Shown here: positions 31,165-39,635 of the stretch, piece after piece
Layout: each line of letters opens with the position of its first letter
Position numbering within the stretch: the first letter of the stretch is position 1
Origin: Bacillota bacterium
Lineage (GTDB): Bacteria; Bacillota; Clostridia; Christensenellales; Aristaeellaceae
Direction of reading: 5' to 3'
Assembly (NCBI GenBank): GCA_023416655.1
Contig: JAEZHK010000052.1
Location: 7,177 to 71,176 of the forward strand
Length of the DNA stretch: 64,000 nucleotides
Notes under the pieces: model-generated
Seen by the model: only the letters and a program-made list of their open reading frames with translations
What the model was told of the DNA's origin: nothing
Databases searched by the model: none
Position numbers and translations under genes: made by a program

Positions 31165-32672
31165 AAAAGCACAACGGCCAGGGCCACGCGACCTGGTACT
31201 ACATCGGCCTCGTCCTCATCGGCATGGGGCTTACCGAGTACATCCCGCTGATCACTTCCCTCGTTTACAGGGAATGGGACATGATGCTGAATTTCATCAT
31301 CAGCAGCTCGGCGGCCTTTTTGATTGGCTGCATCATGGTGCTGGGGGGAAGGAAGGCGGAGCGCCAGCGGCTCGGCTGGGGCCAGGGCATGGTGGTGGCG
31401 GCGGGATCATGGCTTTTGGGTACGCTTTTATGCGCGCTGCCCTATTACCTGAGCGGGAACTACCTGTCCTATCTGGACTGCTGCTTTGACGTGATGAGCG
31501 GGCTGACGACGACGGGGCTGGCGCTGATCCAGGACCTCGACCACGTCTCCAACGGGCTCAACATGTGGCGGCACCTTCTGACATTCATCGGCGGTCAGGG
31601 CATGGTGGTGCTGGCGCTGTCCTTCCTTGTCAAAGGGGCGAACGGCGCGTACAAGATGTACGTCGGCGAGGGCAAGGACGAGCGGCTGATGCCCAACGTG
31701 GTGAATACGGCCCGGTACATCTGGCTGATCAGCCTGATTTACCTGGTCGTGGGCACGGTGGCGCAATGGATCGCCGGGATCGCGGCCGGCCTGAGCGTGG
31801 AGCGCGCGTTCCTGCACGGCCTGTGGATCTTCATGGCGGCCTGGAGCACGGGCGGCTTTGCGCCGATGACGCAGAACATTTTGTATTATCACAACGCGGC
31901 GTTCGAAATCGTGACGGTGGCGTTCTTTGTAATCGGTTCGTTCAACTTCGCGCTGCATTACGCGGTGCTGACCGGAAACCGGAAAGAGCTTCACCGAAAC
32001 GTGGAAACCGTCTCGTTCACCGTCACCGTAACCGTATTGACCCTGATCGCGGCGCTGGGCCTGATGCGGCTGCACGTTTACCCCGACATGGTTGCGCTGT
32101 TCCGCAAGGGATTCTACCAATTGATTTCAGGCCACACCACCACCGGTTTCATGACGATCTACGCCAGGCAGTTCTACCACGAATGGGGCGACATCGCGCT
32201 GTTCGCCATCATCATCGCCATGCTGTTCGGCGGCAGCGCCTGTTCCACGGCGGGCGGCTTCAAAGGCCTGCGAATCGGGATCATCGCCCATACGCTGAAG
32301 CGGGAAATCAAGCGCATGGCGCTGCCGGATTCCATTGTTTCGGTCGAAAAGTACCACCACATCCGGGATGTCGTATTGGATGACAACCTAATCCGCAGCG
32401 CGTTTCTGATCGTCGCCGCGTATGTTTTGACGTTCACCCTCGGAACGCTGGCGGGCATGCTGTGCGGATATTCGTTTGGTCAGTCTGCGTTTGAATCCGC
32501 CTCGGTCACCGGCAACGTGGGCCTCTCCATCGGGGTAACGACGGCGTCCATGCCATCAGCCCTCAAGGTCGTCTACATCCTCATCATGTGGCTGGCGCGG
32601 CTGGAGTTCATGTCCATTTTTGCGCTGGTGGTATACGTATTTAAGAAGGTGAAGAAGAAATGCATGGCGTGA
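31158..32672 (+). CDS. trkH: Potassium uptake protein TrkH
   Basis: Membrane K+ translocating subunit of 504 aa. The four pore-loop filters are visible: MSGLTTTGLALI, MAAWSTGGFAPM, ISGHTTTGFMTI and ASVTGNVGLSIGV. The SACSTAGGFKGLRIG loop matches the TrkH gate region. The open frame extends upstream, but MVKKHNGQGHATWYYIGLVLIG is the natural N-terminus and overlaps the end of the small membrane gene. It is longer than the KtrB encoded at 15.7 kb and belongs to the TrkH branch, so the window encodes two distinct K+ channels. Confidence 0.95.
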   Translation: MVKKHNGQGHATWYYIGLVLIGMGLTEYIPLITSLVYREWDMMLNFIISSSAAFLIGCIMVLGGRKAERQRLGWGQGMVVAAGSWLLGTLLCALPYYLSGNYLSYLDCCFDVMSGLTTTGLALIQDLDHVSNGLNMWRHLLTFIGGQGMVVLALSFLVKGANGAYKMYVGEGKDERLMPNVVNTARYIWLISLIYLVVGTVAQWIAGIAAGLSVERAFLHGLWIFMAAWSTGGFAPMTQNILYYHNAAFEIVTVAFFVIGSFNFALHYAVLTGNRKELHRNVETVSFTVTVTVLTLIAALGLMRLHVYPDMVALFRKGFYQLISGHTTTGFMTIYARQFYHEWGDIALFAIIIAMLFGGSACSTAGGFKGLRIGIIAHTLKREIKRMALPDSIVSVEKYHHIRDVVLDDNLIRSAFLIVAAYVLTFTLGTLAGMLCGYSFGQSAFESASVTGNVGLSIGVTTASMPSALKVVYILIMWLARLEFMSIFALVVYVFKKVKKKCMA

Positions 32673-33160
32673 TCGCGGCTCTGGCGCTGCTCCTTCTGTG
32701 CGCAAGTCCGGCCTATGCCATCGGCGGCGTCGGCAGCAATGACCTGATCGAAGGCTCTCAGGCGTTCGACGGCCGGGAGGTCGTCTATTCCGGCGAAGTG
32801 ATCGGCGATATTCTGAACGCGGGGGACCACGTATGGCTCAACATATCCGACGGCAGCAACGCGATTGGCGCATGGACGGATCGCAGCCTGACAAGCGACA
32901 TCCAGGTGCCCGGCCGGTATGGCCAGCGTGGCGACATAGTTCAGGTGACCGGCGTCTTCCATCGGGCCTGCCCGGAACACGGGGGCGATTTTGACATCCA
33001 CACGAAGGCCATCACGCTACTTGAGCGCGGGCTTCCCGTGGCGCACGACGTTCAAACGTGGAAGGTCTGGCTCGCCATCCTGCTCACCGCTGCGGCGGTC
33101 GCCTGCGCGATTCCGGTACTTTCCCGGATGGAACGAAAGCTGCTGGCGCGCAGGCCATAG
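32660..33160 (+). CDS. Exported, membrane-anchored OB-fold-like protein at the end of the Trk operon
   Basis: 166-aa protein with a signal sequence (MHGVIAALALLLLCASPAYA), an extracytoplasmic beta-rich domain of about 100 residues resembling a small OB fold (REVVYSGEVIGDIL, DHVWLNISDGSNAIGAW, GDIVQVTGVFHRACPEHGGDFDIHT) and a C-terminal TM helix (VWLAILLTAAAVACAIPVLS) with a basic tail. Its start overlaps the TrkH stop by 13 bp, so it is co-translated. Function is unknown. An accessory or sensor role at the outer face of the K+ channel is a guess from context. Confidence 0.82.
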   Translation: MHGVIAALALLLLCASPAYAIGGVGSNDLIEGSQAFDGREVVYSGEVIGDILNAGDHVWLNISDGSNAIGAWTDRSLTSDIQVPGRYGQRGDIVQVTGVFHRACPEHGGDFDIHTKAITLLERGLPVAHDVQTWKVWLAILLTAAAVACAIPVLSRMERKLLARRP

Positions 33161-33237
33161 GGCGCATCCGGTTTCATCGCCTCTGGCAAGCGGGGAGGAT
33201 TTCTTGCCTGCTGTGAATAGGGTCAGCCGCATGGAAA

Positions 33238-33270
33238 CGGGCAGCCTTCCCACTTCGGGAAAGCTGCCCG
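33238..33270. terminator. Stem-loop between convergent Trk operon and dehydrogenase operon
   Basis: CGGGCAGC(C)TTCCC-ACTTC-GGGAA(A)GCTGCCCG, without a T-run on either side. Confidence 0.5.
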
Positions 33271-33302
33271 TCGATGCATGTCCGATGTAAAGTGGGGGTG
33301 CG

Positions 33303-34415
33303 CTACTTCACGATGCCGTGCAGCGCCCCGCGCTTCATGGGCTCGCCGCGCTCAAACGCCGTTTCGATGTCCAGCGTCCGCCCGAGCTCGGCGCTCTTTC
33401 CAAAGGCGGTCATGATCTCCAGCACGTGCAGCGTCTGCGTCCAGTTGGCGCGGAAGGGACGCCCGTTCAGCAACGCATTGCACAGGTCCGCCAGCCCCAG
33501 CGCGCGGCTGTTCTCCCGGTAATCGTACATCACGGGAAGCTCGCGCAAGGTCTTGTCCTCCGGGCGGAACAGCTTGATCTGCCCGGTGAATTCGTTCGGG
33601 TCAGGCACGAACAGCGTGCCCTCCGAGCCGTAGACTTCAATGAAGCGGGACTGCTCGCGGGGGAACTGCACGTCAAAGGTCGTAAAGATGGTGCCGATCG
33701 CGCCGTTTTCAAAGCGCATCATGCCGCTGACGTAGGTGGGGACGTCCACATTCACCACCGTGCCGTACAGGGGCTTACTGGTGATGGTGCGCGTGGGGAA
33801 GCTGGCCTTCACCATGCCGGACACCTGGGAAACGCCGCCTAAGAGATTTACGAGCGCCGTCAGGTAGTAGGGCCCCATGTCCATCATCGGGCCGCCGCCG
33901 TGCTTGTAGTAGAACTCCGGATCGGGATGCCAGGACTCGTGGCCGCAGCCGATCATGAACGCGGAGCAGCCGATGGGCGTTCCGATGTAGCCGTCGTCGA
34001 TGAGCCTGCGGCAGGTCTGGATACTGGACCCGAGGAAGGTATCCGGCGCGCCGCCCAGCATGAGGCCGCGGGACTGGGCCAATTCCGCCAGTTCCTTGCC
34101 CTCTTCGAGGCTCGCGGCCAGCGGCTTTTCGGAGTACACATGCTTGCCTGAAAGCAGCGCCGCCTTTGTCACCGCGTAGTGCTCGTAGGGGCGGGTGAGG
34201 TTTAAAACCAGCTGAATTTCGGGGTCGGCGAAGATGTCCTGCATCGTTTCGTAGATCTTAAGGTTCGGGTACTTCTCCACCGCCCGCTCGGCCTTTTCCC
34301 GCTTCAGGTCGCAGATGCCGACCAGTTCGATTTCCCGGAAGGTCTCGTGGATGTTCTTCAGGTAGATGCCGCTGATGTCGCCGACGCCGACCAGCCCGAC
34401 TTTGACCGTATTCAT
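33303..34415 (-). CDS. Gfo/Idh/MocA-family NAD(P)-dependent oxidoreductase
   Basis: Cytoplasmic sugar or inositol dehydrogenase-like enzyme of 370 aa. The N-terminal Rossmann fold has VGLVGVGDISGIYLKN, and the family motif YSEKPLAASLEEGKELAELA contains the conserved EKP lysine. The C-terminal alpha/beta domain starts near residue 125. The start is set at MNTVKVGLVG (34415) with AAGGAG 7 nt upstream; the open frame further upstream is shadow of the next gene. It lies 11 bp behind a sugar isomerase/epimerase-like gene, forming a two-gene polyol/sugar catabolic operon. Substrate unknown. Confidence 0.93.
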   Translation of the reverse strand: MNTVKVGLVGVGDISGIYLKNIHETFREIELVGICDLKREKAERAVEKYPNLKIYETMQDIFADPEIQLVLNLTRPYEHYAVTKAALLSGKHVYSEKPLAASLEEGKELAELAQSRGLMLGGAPDTFLGSSIQTCRRLIDDGYIGTPIGCSAFMIGCGHESWHPDPEFYYKHGGGPMMDMGPYYLTALVNLLGGVSQVSGMVKASFPTRTITSKPLYGTVVNVDVPTYVSGMMRFENGAIGTIFTTFDVQFPREQSRFIEVYGSEGTLFVPDPNEFTGQIKLFRPEDKTLRELPVMYDYRENSRALGLADLCNALLNGRPFRANWTQTLHVLEIMTAFGKSAELGRTLDIETAFERGEPMKRGALHGIVK

Positions 34416-34426
34416 ATTTCTTCTCC

Positions 34427-35245
34427 TTAAAGGCCCAGCGCCCCGCGCAGGTATGCGCGCGACACCATGGCCGAATGGTAGTTGCAGACGGGCTGCTTGT
34501 CCAGCTCCACGCACAATACGCCGTCGTAGCCGCCGTTTCTCAGCGCCTTCACGACGCCCTTGAAATCCACCGTGCCCCAGCCGAGCGGCAGGAAGCGCGC
34601 CATCGGCCACTCCGGGGAGATCGATTCGTCGGGATCGACGTCTTTTAAGTGCATGTAGTTGATGCGGGAAACGTACTTCTTCGTCGCCTCGACGGCGTCC
34701 ATCCCGGCGATGGTCGTGTGCGCGGTGTCAAGGCACAGCCCGCACAGCGCGGGATCGGTGTTTTCGAGGAAGAGGTCGATCTGCTCTTCGGTGAAGACAG
34801 GGGTGTTGGCGTGGGGGTGGAAGCAGGCGGTGAGGCCCTTTTCCCTGCACAGCGCGCCGATCTTGTTCGACAGGGCGGCGTAACCCAGCACTTTTTCCCT
34901 GTCGGTAGGCCGGTCATTGGGGGCGTCATGCCACATCACGCCCTGAAGGTTCAGGTAGGTCGCGCCGATCCCCAGCATGAAATCGGTGTACTCGACGGCG
35001 CTCTCAAAGTCCTTCTCCGGGTCATCGGAGTAGTGCAGGTAGAGGTTCGCCATCTCGAGGCCGTGCTTGTCCAGAAGGCGCTTGACCTCCACGGCGTCGC
35101 CGTCAAAGTAGCCCTTGATAAACGCGAAATTCTCGACGGCCTGATAGCCCAGGCTGGACACTTCCTTCAAAAACTGCTCGAACTCGTACCGGTAGTTGTC
35201 CTTGTGGTTGATCAGCCAGGTCCAACCGGTGTATGCGATCTGCAT
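34427..35245 (-). CDS. Sugar phosphate isomerase/epimerase (xylose-isomerase-like TIM barrel)
   Basis: 272-aa TIM-barrel protein of the AP-endonuclease-2/IolE/IolI superfamily. It starts MQIAYTGWTWLINHKDNYRY. Likely metal ligands are His and Glu/Asp residues in FHPHANTPVF, LCLDTAHTTIAG, INYMHLKDVDP and VLCVELD, as is usual for the fold. It is followed by the Gfo/Idh/MocA gene and divergent from an AraC regulator. The pair resembles inositol or ketose catabolism modules, but no specific substrate can be read from sequence. Confidence 0.92.
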   Translation of the reverse strand: MQIAYTGWTWLINHKDNYRYEFEQFLKEVSSLGYQAVENFAFIKGYFDGDAVEVKRLLDKHGLEMANLYLHYSDDPEKDFESAVEYTDFMLGIGATYLNLQGVMWHDAPNDRPTDREKVLGYAALSNKIGALCREKGLTACFHPHANTPVFTEEQIDLFLENTDPALCGLCLDTAHTTIAGMDAVEATKKYVSRINYMHLKDVDPDESISPEWPMARFLPLGWGTVDFKGVVKALRNGGYDGVLCVELDKQPVCNYHSAMVSRAYLRGALGL

Positions 35246-35402
35246 GCGGCGCCTCCCATCATCAAGTTACTGCCATTCTAGCACAGGATTGGACGCGATT
35301 GTTGCCAAAACTGCGCGTTTTTCTGCCAAAAATGGGCCTCCACGCTTGCGCGCAGGGGGATGGGATGCTATCATTTATGTCACGGAAGCGGGGGATAGCG
35401 CC

Positions 35403-36200
35403 ATGAGCATGGGATACTTCTACGAGGACATCGCCCAGCGCATGCGGGTGTACGCGGGCAGGAATCTGACGTTTCCGCTGCACCTGCACATGCAGGCGGA
35501 GCTGGTCTATGTCGTCGAAGGGAGCACTTTTGTCACCGTCGAGGCGAAGCAAAGGCGGCTGGAGGCGGGGGAGGCGGCGCTCGTCTGGCCGGGCGCGGTG
35601 CACGGCTACGAAACCTCGGGCGACAGCCGGCACATCATCGCGATCGTGGACCCCGCGCTGACCGGAGATTTCCGGGAGGTCTTTTCCCGTTTCCACTGCG
35701 CCGAGGCGTTTCTGTCCCGCGAAGCGGTGCATCCGGACGTGGCGCACTGCCTTCAGACGCTGACCGGCGACGGCGAAATCGCGGAGCCCCTGCGCAGGGC
35801 GTACCTGTCGGTGGCGCTGGGGCGAATCACAAGCGCGCTGCCGCTCCTAAAGCGCCCCGCGCCGGGCGGACAGGACGCGCTGCACGGCCTCCTGACCTAC
35901 ATCAATTCGCATCTGAACGAGCCGCTGACGCTGGACAGCCTGTCCAGGGCGCTGTTTCTGAACCGGCACACCATCTCCAAGCTGTTCTCCCAGCGCGTGG
36001 GGTGCGGCCTCAACACCTACGTCAACGCGCTGCGCGTGTCCATGGCGGAGAACCTTCTGCGTGAGGCGCAGTTGGGCGTGGCCGAGATCGTGGAGAAATG
36101 CGGTTTTGGCAGCGAGCGCACCTTTTACCGGGCGTTTCAGGCGCAGCGGGGCACGACCCCCGGCCAGCTCCGAAAGCACATCGCGGAGTTGAGCATCTGA
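35403..36200 (+). CDS. AraC-family transcriptional regulator with cupin sensor
   Basis: 265-aa regulator. The N-terminal cupin-like domain (FPLHLHMQAELVYVVEGSTFVTV, GEAALVWPGAVHGYE) probably binds a sugar. The C-terminal domain has two AraC HTH motifs (SRALFLNRHTISKLFSQRVG and EIVEKCGFGSERTFYRAFQAQRG). The start MSMGYFYEDIAQRMRVY at 35403 has GGGGGA 7 nt upstream; the longer frame upstream is shadow. It is divergent from the dehydrogenase/isomerase pair, which it most likely controls. Confidence 0.92.
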   Translation: MSMGYFYEDIAQRMRVYAGRNLTFPLHLHMQAELVYVVEGSTFVTVEAKQRRLEAGEAALVWPGAVHGYETSGDSRHIIAIVDPALTGDFREVFSRFHCAEAFLSREAVHPDVAHCLQTLTGDGEIAEPLRRAYLSVALGRITSALPLLKRPAPGGQDALHGLLTYINSHLNEPLTLDSLSRALFLNRHTISKLFSQRVGCGLNTYVNALRVSMAENLLREAQLGVAEIVEKCGFGSERTFYRAFQAQRGTTPGQLRKHIAELSI

Positions 36201-36271
36201 GGCGGGCATCAAGCGAATGAATCCGGTCTGAATCGGTTCCATATCTGAGCCTTCGCGCGAAACCCGCCCGG

Positions 36272-37231
36272 TCAGGGCGCGCCAACGATCCCGGACACAT
36301 CCCGTACGGTCTTCATGAATTCGCGGACCGCGCCGGTCAGGTACCGGGATTTCTTATAGTAGAAGCGAATTTCCCGCCGCGAAAGTTCGCCCGGCAGCGC
36401 GTAAAACCAGACGCCCTCCGCGGGCGGGACGCTCTTCACCAGCGTGTCGCTGACGAACGTCGCGCCCATCCCGTACAGGGCCAGGTTGTAGGAAGTGATC
36501 TGCTGGTCGAGCAGCAGGCGCGTTTTCGGGCGGAAATGCGCGGCCGCCAGCAGTTTGTCCGCGCGGGCGCGCGTGTCGTTGCCCTCCTTGAGCAGCAAAA
36601 ACGGCTCCTCGCGGAAGAGCTCCAGCGGCACTTCGGCCAAATTATCCTTCCGGTGCAGGCCCTCGCGGATGTCTCCGGCGCTCAGCCGGTGCGCGGCGGC
36701 CTTTTCGTTTGCCGCGCTGCCCGCCGGGACCATGAGCAGCAGCCGCTCGCCGCTCAGCGGCTCCCAGGCGTAGGCGGCGGGGTCAAATTCGCAGTTTTCC
36801 ACGATCAGGTCCAGCTCGCCGTCCGCCAGTTCCCGCTGCAGCGCCAGCGTGTGCGTCTCGTGGATGCGGATTTCCACCGCGGGGTACCTGGTGGAGAACG
36901 CGGAGATCAGCGGCGGCAGGATGTAGGAGGTGAAGAGCGTCGTGCCGCCCAGCGCGATGCTGCCCGTCAGCAACTGGCCTGCGTCGCTCAGGTACTGTTT
37001 AAAGCCCTCCTCGATCTCCATCATCCGCTCCGCCGCCTCGATGTACGCCCGCCCGATGGGCGTGAGGCCGACCGGCGAGGTACTGCGGTCGAAGATCGGC
37101 CCGCCGAGGCGCGTTTCCGCCCGCTTCACCATCGCGCTCAGCGAAGGCTGGGAGACGTAGAGCTTCTGCGCCGCCCGGGAAAAGCTGCGCTCCTTGTAGA
37201 CCTCGTAGACAACCCGCAGTTCGTGGAACAC
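36272..37231 (-). CDS. LysR-family transcriptional regulator
   Basis: 319-aa regulator starting at GTG with GGAGG 7 nt upstream. The N-terminal winged HTH is FSRAAQKLYVSQPSLSAMVKRAETRLGGPIFDRS. The effector domain begins near residue 92 (GSIALGGTTLFTSYILPPLISAF). It is divergent from aspartase, and the 118-bp gap holds an inverted repeat of LysR-box type plus the aspartase promoter. It probably activates aspA and may sense a C4-dicarboxylate or amino acid. Confidence 0.94.
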   Translation of the reverse strand: MFHELRVVYEVYKERSFSRAAQKLYVSQPSLSAMVKRAETRLGGPIFDRSTSPVGLTPIGRAYIEAAERMMEIEEGFKQYLSDAGQLLTGSIALGGTTLFTSYILPPLISAFSTRYPAVEIRIHETHTLALQRELADGELDLIVENCEFDPAAYAWEPLSGERLLLMVPAGSAANEKAAAHRLSAGDIREGLHRKDNLAEVPLELFREEPFLLLKEGNDTRARADKLLAAAHFRPKTRLLLDQQITSYNLALYGMGATFVSDTLVKSVPPAEGVWFYALPGELSRREIRFYYKKSRYLTGAVREFMKTVRDVSGIVGAP

Positions 37232-37255
37232 GCTTCGCCCTCCGATATAACAAAT

Positions 37256-37314
37256 AATCTATAACTAAGATTACAATATAAGTATTTGACGATAGTATAG
37301 CGCGGTTCTATACT
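37256..37314 (+). promoter_or_regulatory. LysR-type dyad and aspA promoter
   Basis: The inverted repeat AATCT-N7-AGATT (37256-37272) lies 13 bp upstream of the -35 TTGACG (37286-37291). After a 17-bp spacer comes the -10 TATACT (37309-37314). The layout suits activation by the divergent LysR protein. Confidence 0.75.
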
Positions 37315-37349
37315 CTTTTCAAGGGGATCATTGCCTTGGAGGAATTTTC

Positions 37350-38780
37350 ATGAAGACGGATGCGGCGTTCCGCGTGGAAAAGGACCTCGTGGGGGAGACG
37401 GAGGTGCCCGCCGGGGCGTATTACGGCGTGCACACCGCGCGCGCGATGGAGAATTTCCCCATCACCGGCCAGAAAATGCACCCGGAGATGATCCGGAGCC
37501 TCGCGCTCATCAAAAAGGCCGCCGCGCTCGTCAACCGCGAGGCTGGCGTCCTGCCGCCCCGGATCGCGGACGCGATCGCGCTCGCCGCTGACGAAGTGCT
37601 CGAGGGGAAGCTCCACGACCAGTTCCCGGTCGACCCGCTGCAGGGCGGCGCGGGCACGTCCGCCAACATGAACATGAACGAGGTGCTGGCCAACCGCGCC
37701 ATCGAGCTTCTGGGCGGCGAAAAGGGCGATTATACAAACGTGCATCCCAACGACCACGTCAACTGCGCCCAGTCCACCAACGACGTCTACCCCTCCGCGG
37801 GCAAGCTGGCTCTCCTGAGCCTTATAAAGCCGCTCATCACCGCGCTGGTGGCGCTCCAGAACGCGCTGGAGGAGAAGGCGATCCGCTTCGACGGCGTGAT
37901 CAAGATGGGCCGCACCCAGTTGCAGGACGCGGTGCCGATCCGGCTGGGCCAGGAATTCCGCGCCTGGGCCGCCGCCGTCGGCCGGGATATCCGGCGCATC
38001 GGTGCGGCGGAAGAAGAACTGCGCGTGCTCAACCTGGGCGGCACCGCCGTGGGCACCGGCCTCAACGCCAGCGGCGAATATATCGAGGCCATCGTGGGCG
38101 AGGTCTCCCGGCAAAGCGGCGAACGCCTCCGCCAGGCGGAGGACCTGATCGACGGCACGCAGAACCTGGACGGCTACACGGCGGTCTCCGGCGCGCTCAA
38201 AAGCTGCGCGGTCAGCCTAAGCAAGATTTCAAACGACCTAAGGCTCATGGCCTCGGGCCCCCGCGCGGGCCTTAACGAGATCACGCTGCCAGCCCGCCAG
38301 AACGGCTCCTCCATCATGCCTGGCAAGGTCAACCCCGTGATCCCGGAGGTCGTCAACCAGATTGCGTTTAATGTGATCGGCAACGACATGACCATCACGA
38401 TGGCCGCCGAGGCGGGGCAATTGGAGCTGAACGCCTTCGAGCCGGTCATATTCTACAAGCTCTTTGAGTCCATCACGACGCTGACGAGGGGCGTGCGCAC
38501 ACTGACGGAGCACTGCGTCAAGGGCATCACCGCCAACAGCGAACGCTGCCGCCAGTCCGTTATGGAGAGCGCGGGCGTCGCGGCGGCGCTCTGCCCCCAC
38601 GTCGGCTATGCCCGTGCCTCCTGCCTCGCAAAAGAGGCGCTGACGACCGGGATGTCCGTCGAAACGCTGGCGCGGCGCGACGCCCTGCTGCCCGAGGAGC
38701 GACTCCGGGAGGTTCTCGACCCCTTCGCCATGACTTCGCCGCAACCGGCGCGGCGCATAATTCACCCTATGCCCGCCTGA
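37350..38780 (+). CDS. aspA: Aspartate ammonia-lyase (aspartase)
   Basis: Cytoplasmic enzyme converting L-aspartate to fumarate and ammonia, 476 aa. Signatures of the aspartase/fumarase superfamily are GGAGTSANMNMNEVLANRA, NDHVNCAQSTNDVYPS, MGRTQLQDAVPIRLGQEF and the mobile SS loop GSSIMPGKVNPVIPEV with catalytic Ser at about 320. RVEKDLVGETEVPAGAYYGVHTARA and AEAGQLELNAFEPVI favour aspartase over class II fumarase. GGAGG precedes the ATG. It is controlled by the divergent LysR gene. A DctM-type transporter remnant lies just downstream on the other strand. Confidence 0.93.
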   Translation: MKTDAAFRVEKDLVGETEVPAGAYYGVHTARAMENFPITGQKMHPEMIRSLALIKKAAALVNREAGVLPPRIADAIALAADEVLEGKLHDQFPVDPLQGGAGTSANMNMNEVLANRAIELLGGEKGDYTNVHPNDHVNCAQSTNDVYPSAGKLALLSLIKPLITALVALQNALEEKAIRFDGVIKMGRTQLQDAVPIRLGQEFRAWAAAVGRDIRRIGAAEEELRVLNLGGTAVGTGLNASGEYIEAIVGEVSRQSGERLRQAEDLIDGTQNLDGYTAVSGALKSCAVSLSKISNDLRLMASGPRAGLNEITLPARQNGSSIMPGKVNPVIPEVVNQIAFNVIGNDMTITMAAEAGQLELNAFEPVIFYKLFESITTLTRGVRTLTEHCVKGITANSERCRQSVMESAGVAAALCPHVGYARASCLAKEALTTGMSVETLARRDALLPEERLREVLDPFAMTSPQPARRIIHPMPA

Positions 38781-38796
38781 CGGAACAGACAAACCG

Positions 38797-38830
38797 GGGG
38801 CTGCTGTCCGACGGTCCGGACGGCAGCCCC
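38797..38830. terminator. Terminator hairpin after aspA
   Basis: GGGGCTGCTGTCCG / CGGACGGCAGCCCC around ACGGTC, followed by ATTCTGTTTA. Confidence 0.7.
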
Positions 38831-38856
38831 ATTCTGTTTACGCCTTTTGAATCCGA

Positions 38857-39271
38857 TTACGCCATGCCAAGCAGCGTCGTCAGCCACATCGAGATCATCG
38901 CTACGAAGGTGACGACCATAAGCCGCACCACCATCACGCCGTACAGCGGCAGCATGTGCAGGCTCGTGCGCTCGATGGGCGTCTTGCCCACCGCGCAGCC
39001 GACGAAGAGTGCCGAGCCCACCTCGTACAGGCGGCGCAGCAGGATCGCGTGCACGGCGTCGTCCTCCCCGCGCATGAGGCCCGGCATCTTCTGAAGCGGG
39101 ACCCCGACGCCCCGGTACAGAAGCACTTGCCTTAGCCTTGCTTCATCCTCTTCGCCGTACAGCCGGTAGCCGTTTTCGCCCCGGACGGACACACCAGCCC
39201 AGCCTGTCATAGTACAATAGCGCCGTGCGGGAGATGCCGTACTTCGACGCGAGCTTCCCGGCCGTCAGCAT
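38857..39271 (-). pseudogene. Chimeric remnant: frameshifted MerR-family regulator joined to the C-terminus of a TRAP transporter DctM
   Basis: Reading leftward from ATG 39271, MLTAGKLASKYGISRTALLYYDRLG is a MerR HTH. About 75 bases in, the reading frame must shift by one base to continue as VRGENGYRLYGEEDEARLRQVLLYRG. At about 39030 the MerR sequence ends (ILLRRLY), and what follows (EVGSALFVGCAVGKTPIERT...LLGMA) matches the last ~55 residues of DctM-type TRAP permeases. A single-base shift plus an internal deletion fusing two genes is the simplest reading. The rest of dctM and any dctP/dctQ are absent. The aspartase next door fits an ancestral C4-dicarboxylate locus. Confidence 0.7.
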
Positions 39272-39305
39272 GTTCAGGTCCCCCTCTCTTCACGGCACCA
39301 GTATA

Positions 39306-39438
39306 ATACCAATTCCAAACATAAATGCGCCGTTGTGTCGCTCTCCGCTTGAAATAGCGCTGCTATTCCTGCGCTGCGGCTCCTAGCCAGGAACAAAATG
39401 TTCGCCGCTTTGGACGCATTAATGTTTTGCATTAGTAT
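39306..39438 (+). repeat. Family 1 MITE-like repeat, copy 3 (133 bp)
   Basis: The ends are ATACCAATTCC and GCATTAGTAT. The termini are of the AATGCG type shared with copies 4 and 5. It lacks the ~25-bp GGCGGATCTTTTCGC segment present in the other copies. It sits just upstream of the MerR-DctM remnant. Confidence 0.87.
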
Positions 39439-39575
39439 AAACCATCAAGCGAAGCGGTAGACAGGTCAACGCCCGCGTGTTTTAAATTTGTCTGCATTGT
39501 TTGGCGGAATTTGTCACCGTTTATAGGATATGGGGCCCGATGCATACGGCTTTTTAAGCCATTTCCGCGGTATTG

Positions 39576-39604
39576 TTGACAAAATTCGACAAATAAAGTA
39601 GTAT
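39576..39604 (+). promoter_or_regulatory. Promoter upstream of the frameshifted small gene and the EAL-HDOD gene
   Basis: -35 TTGACA (39576-39581), 17-bp spacer, -10 TAGTAT (39599-39604). The preceding stretch 39439-39575 is AT-rich with no gene seen. Confidence 0.7.
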
Positions 39605-39635
39605 TGCATTAAATCAAGGGAAAGGGGCAAAGCGA

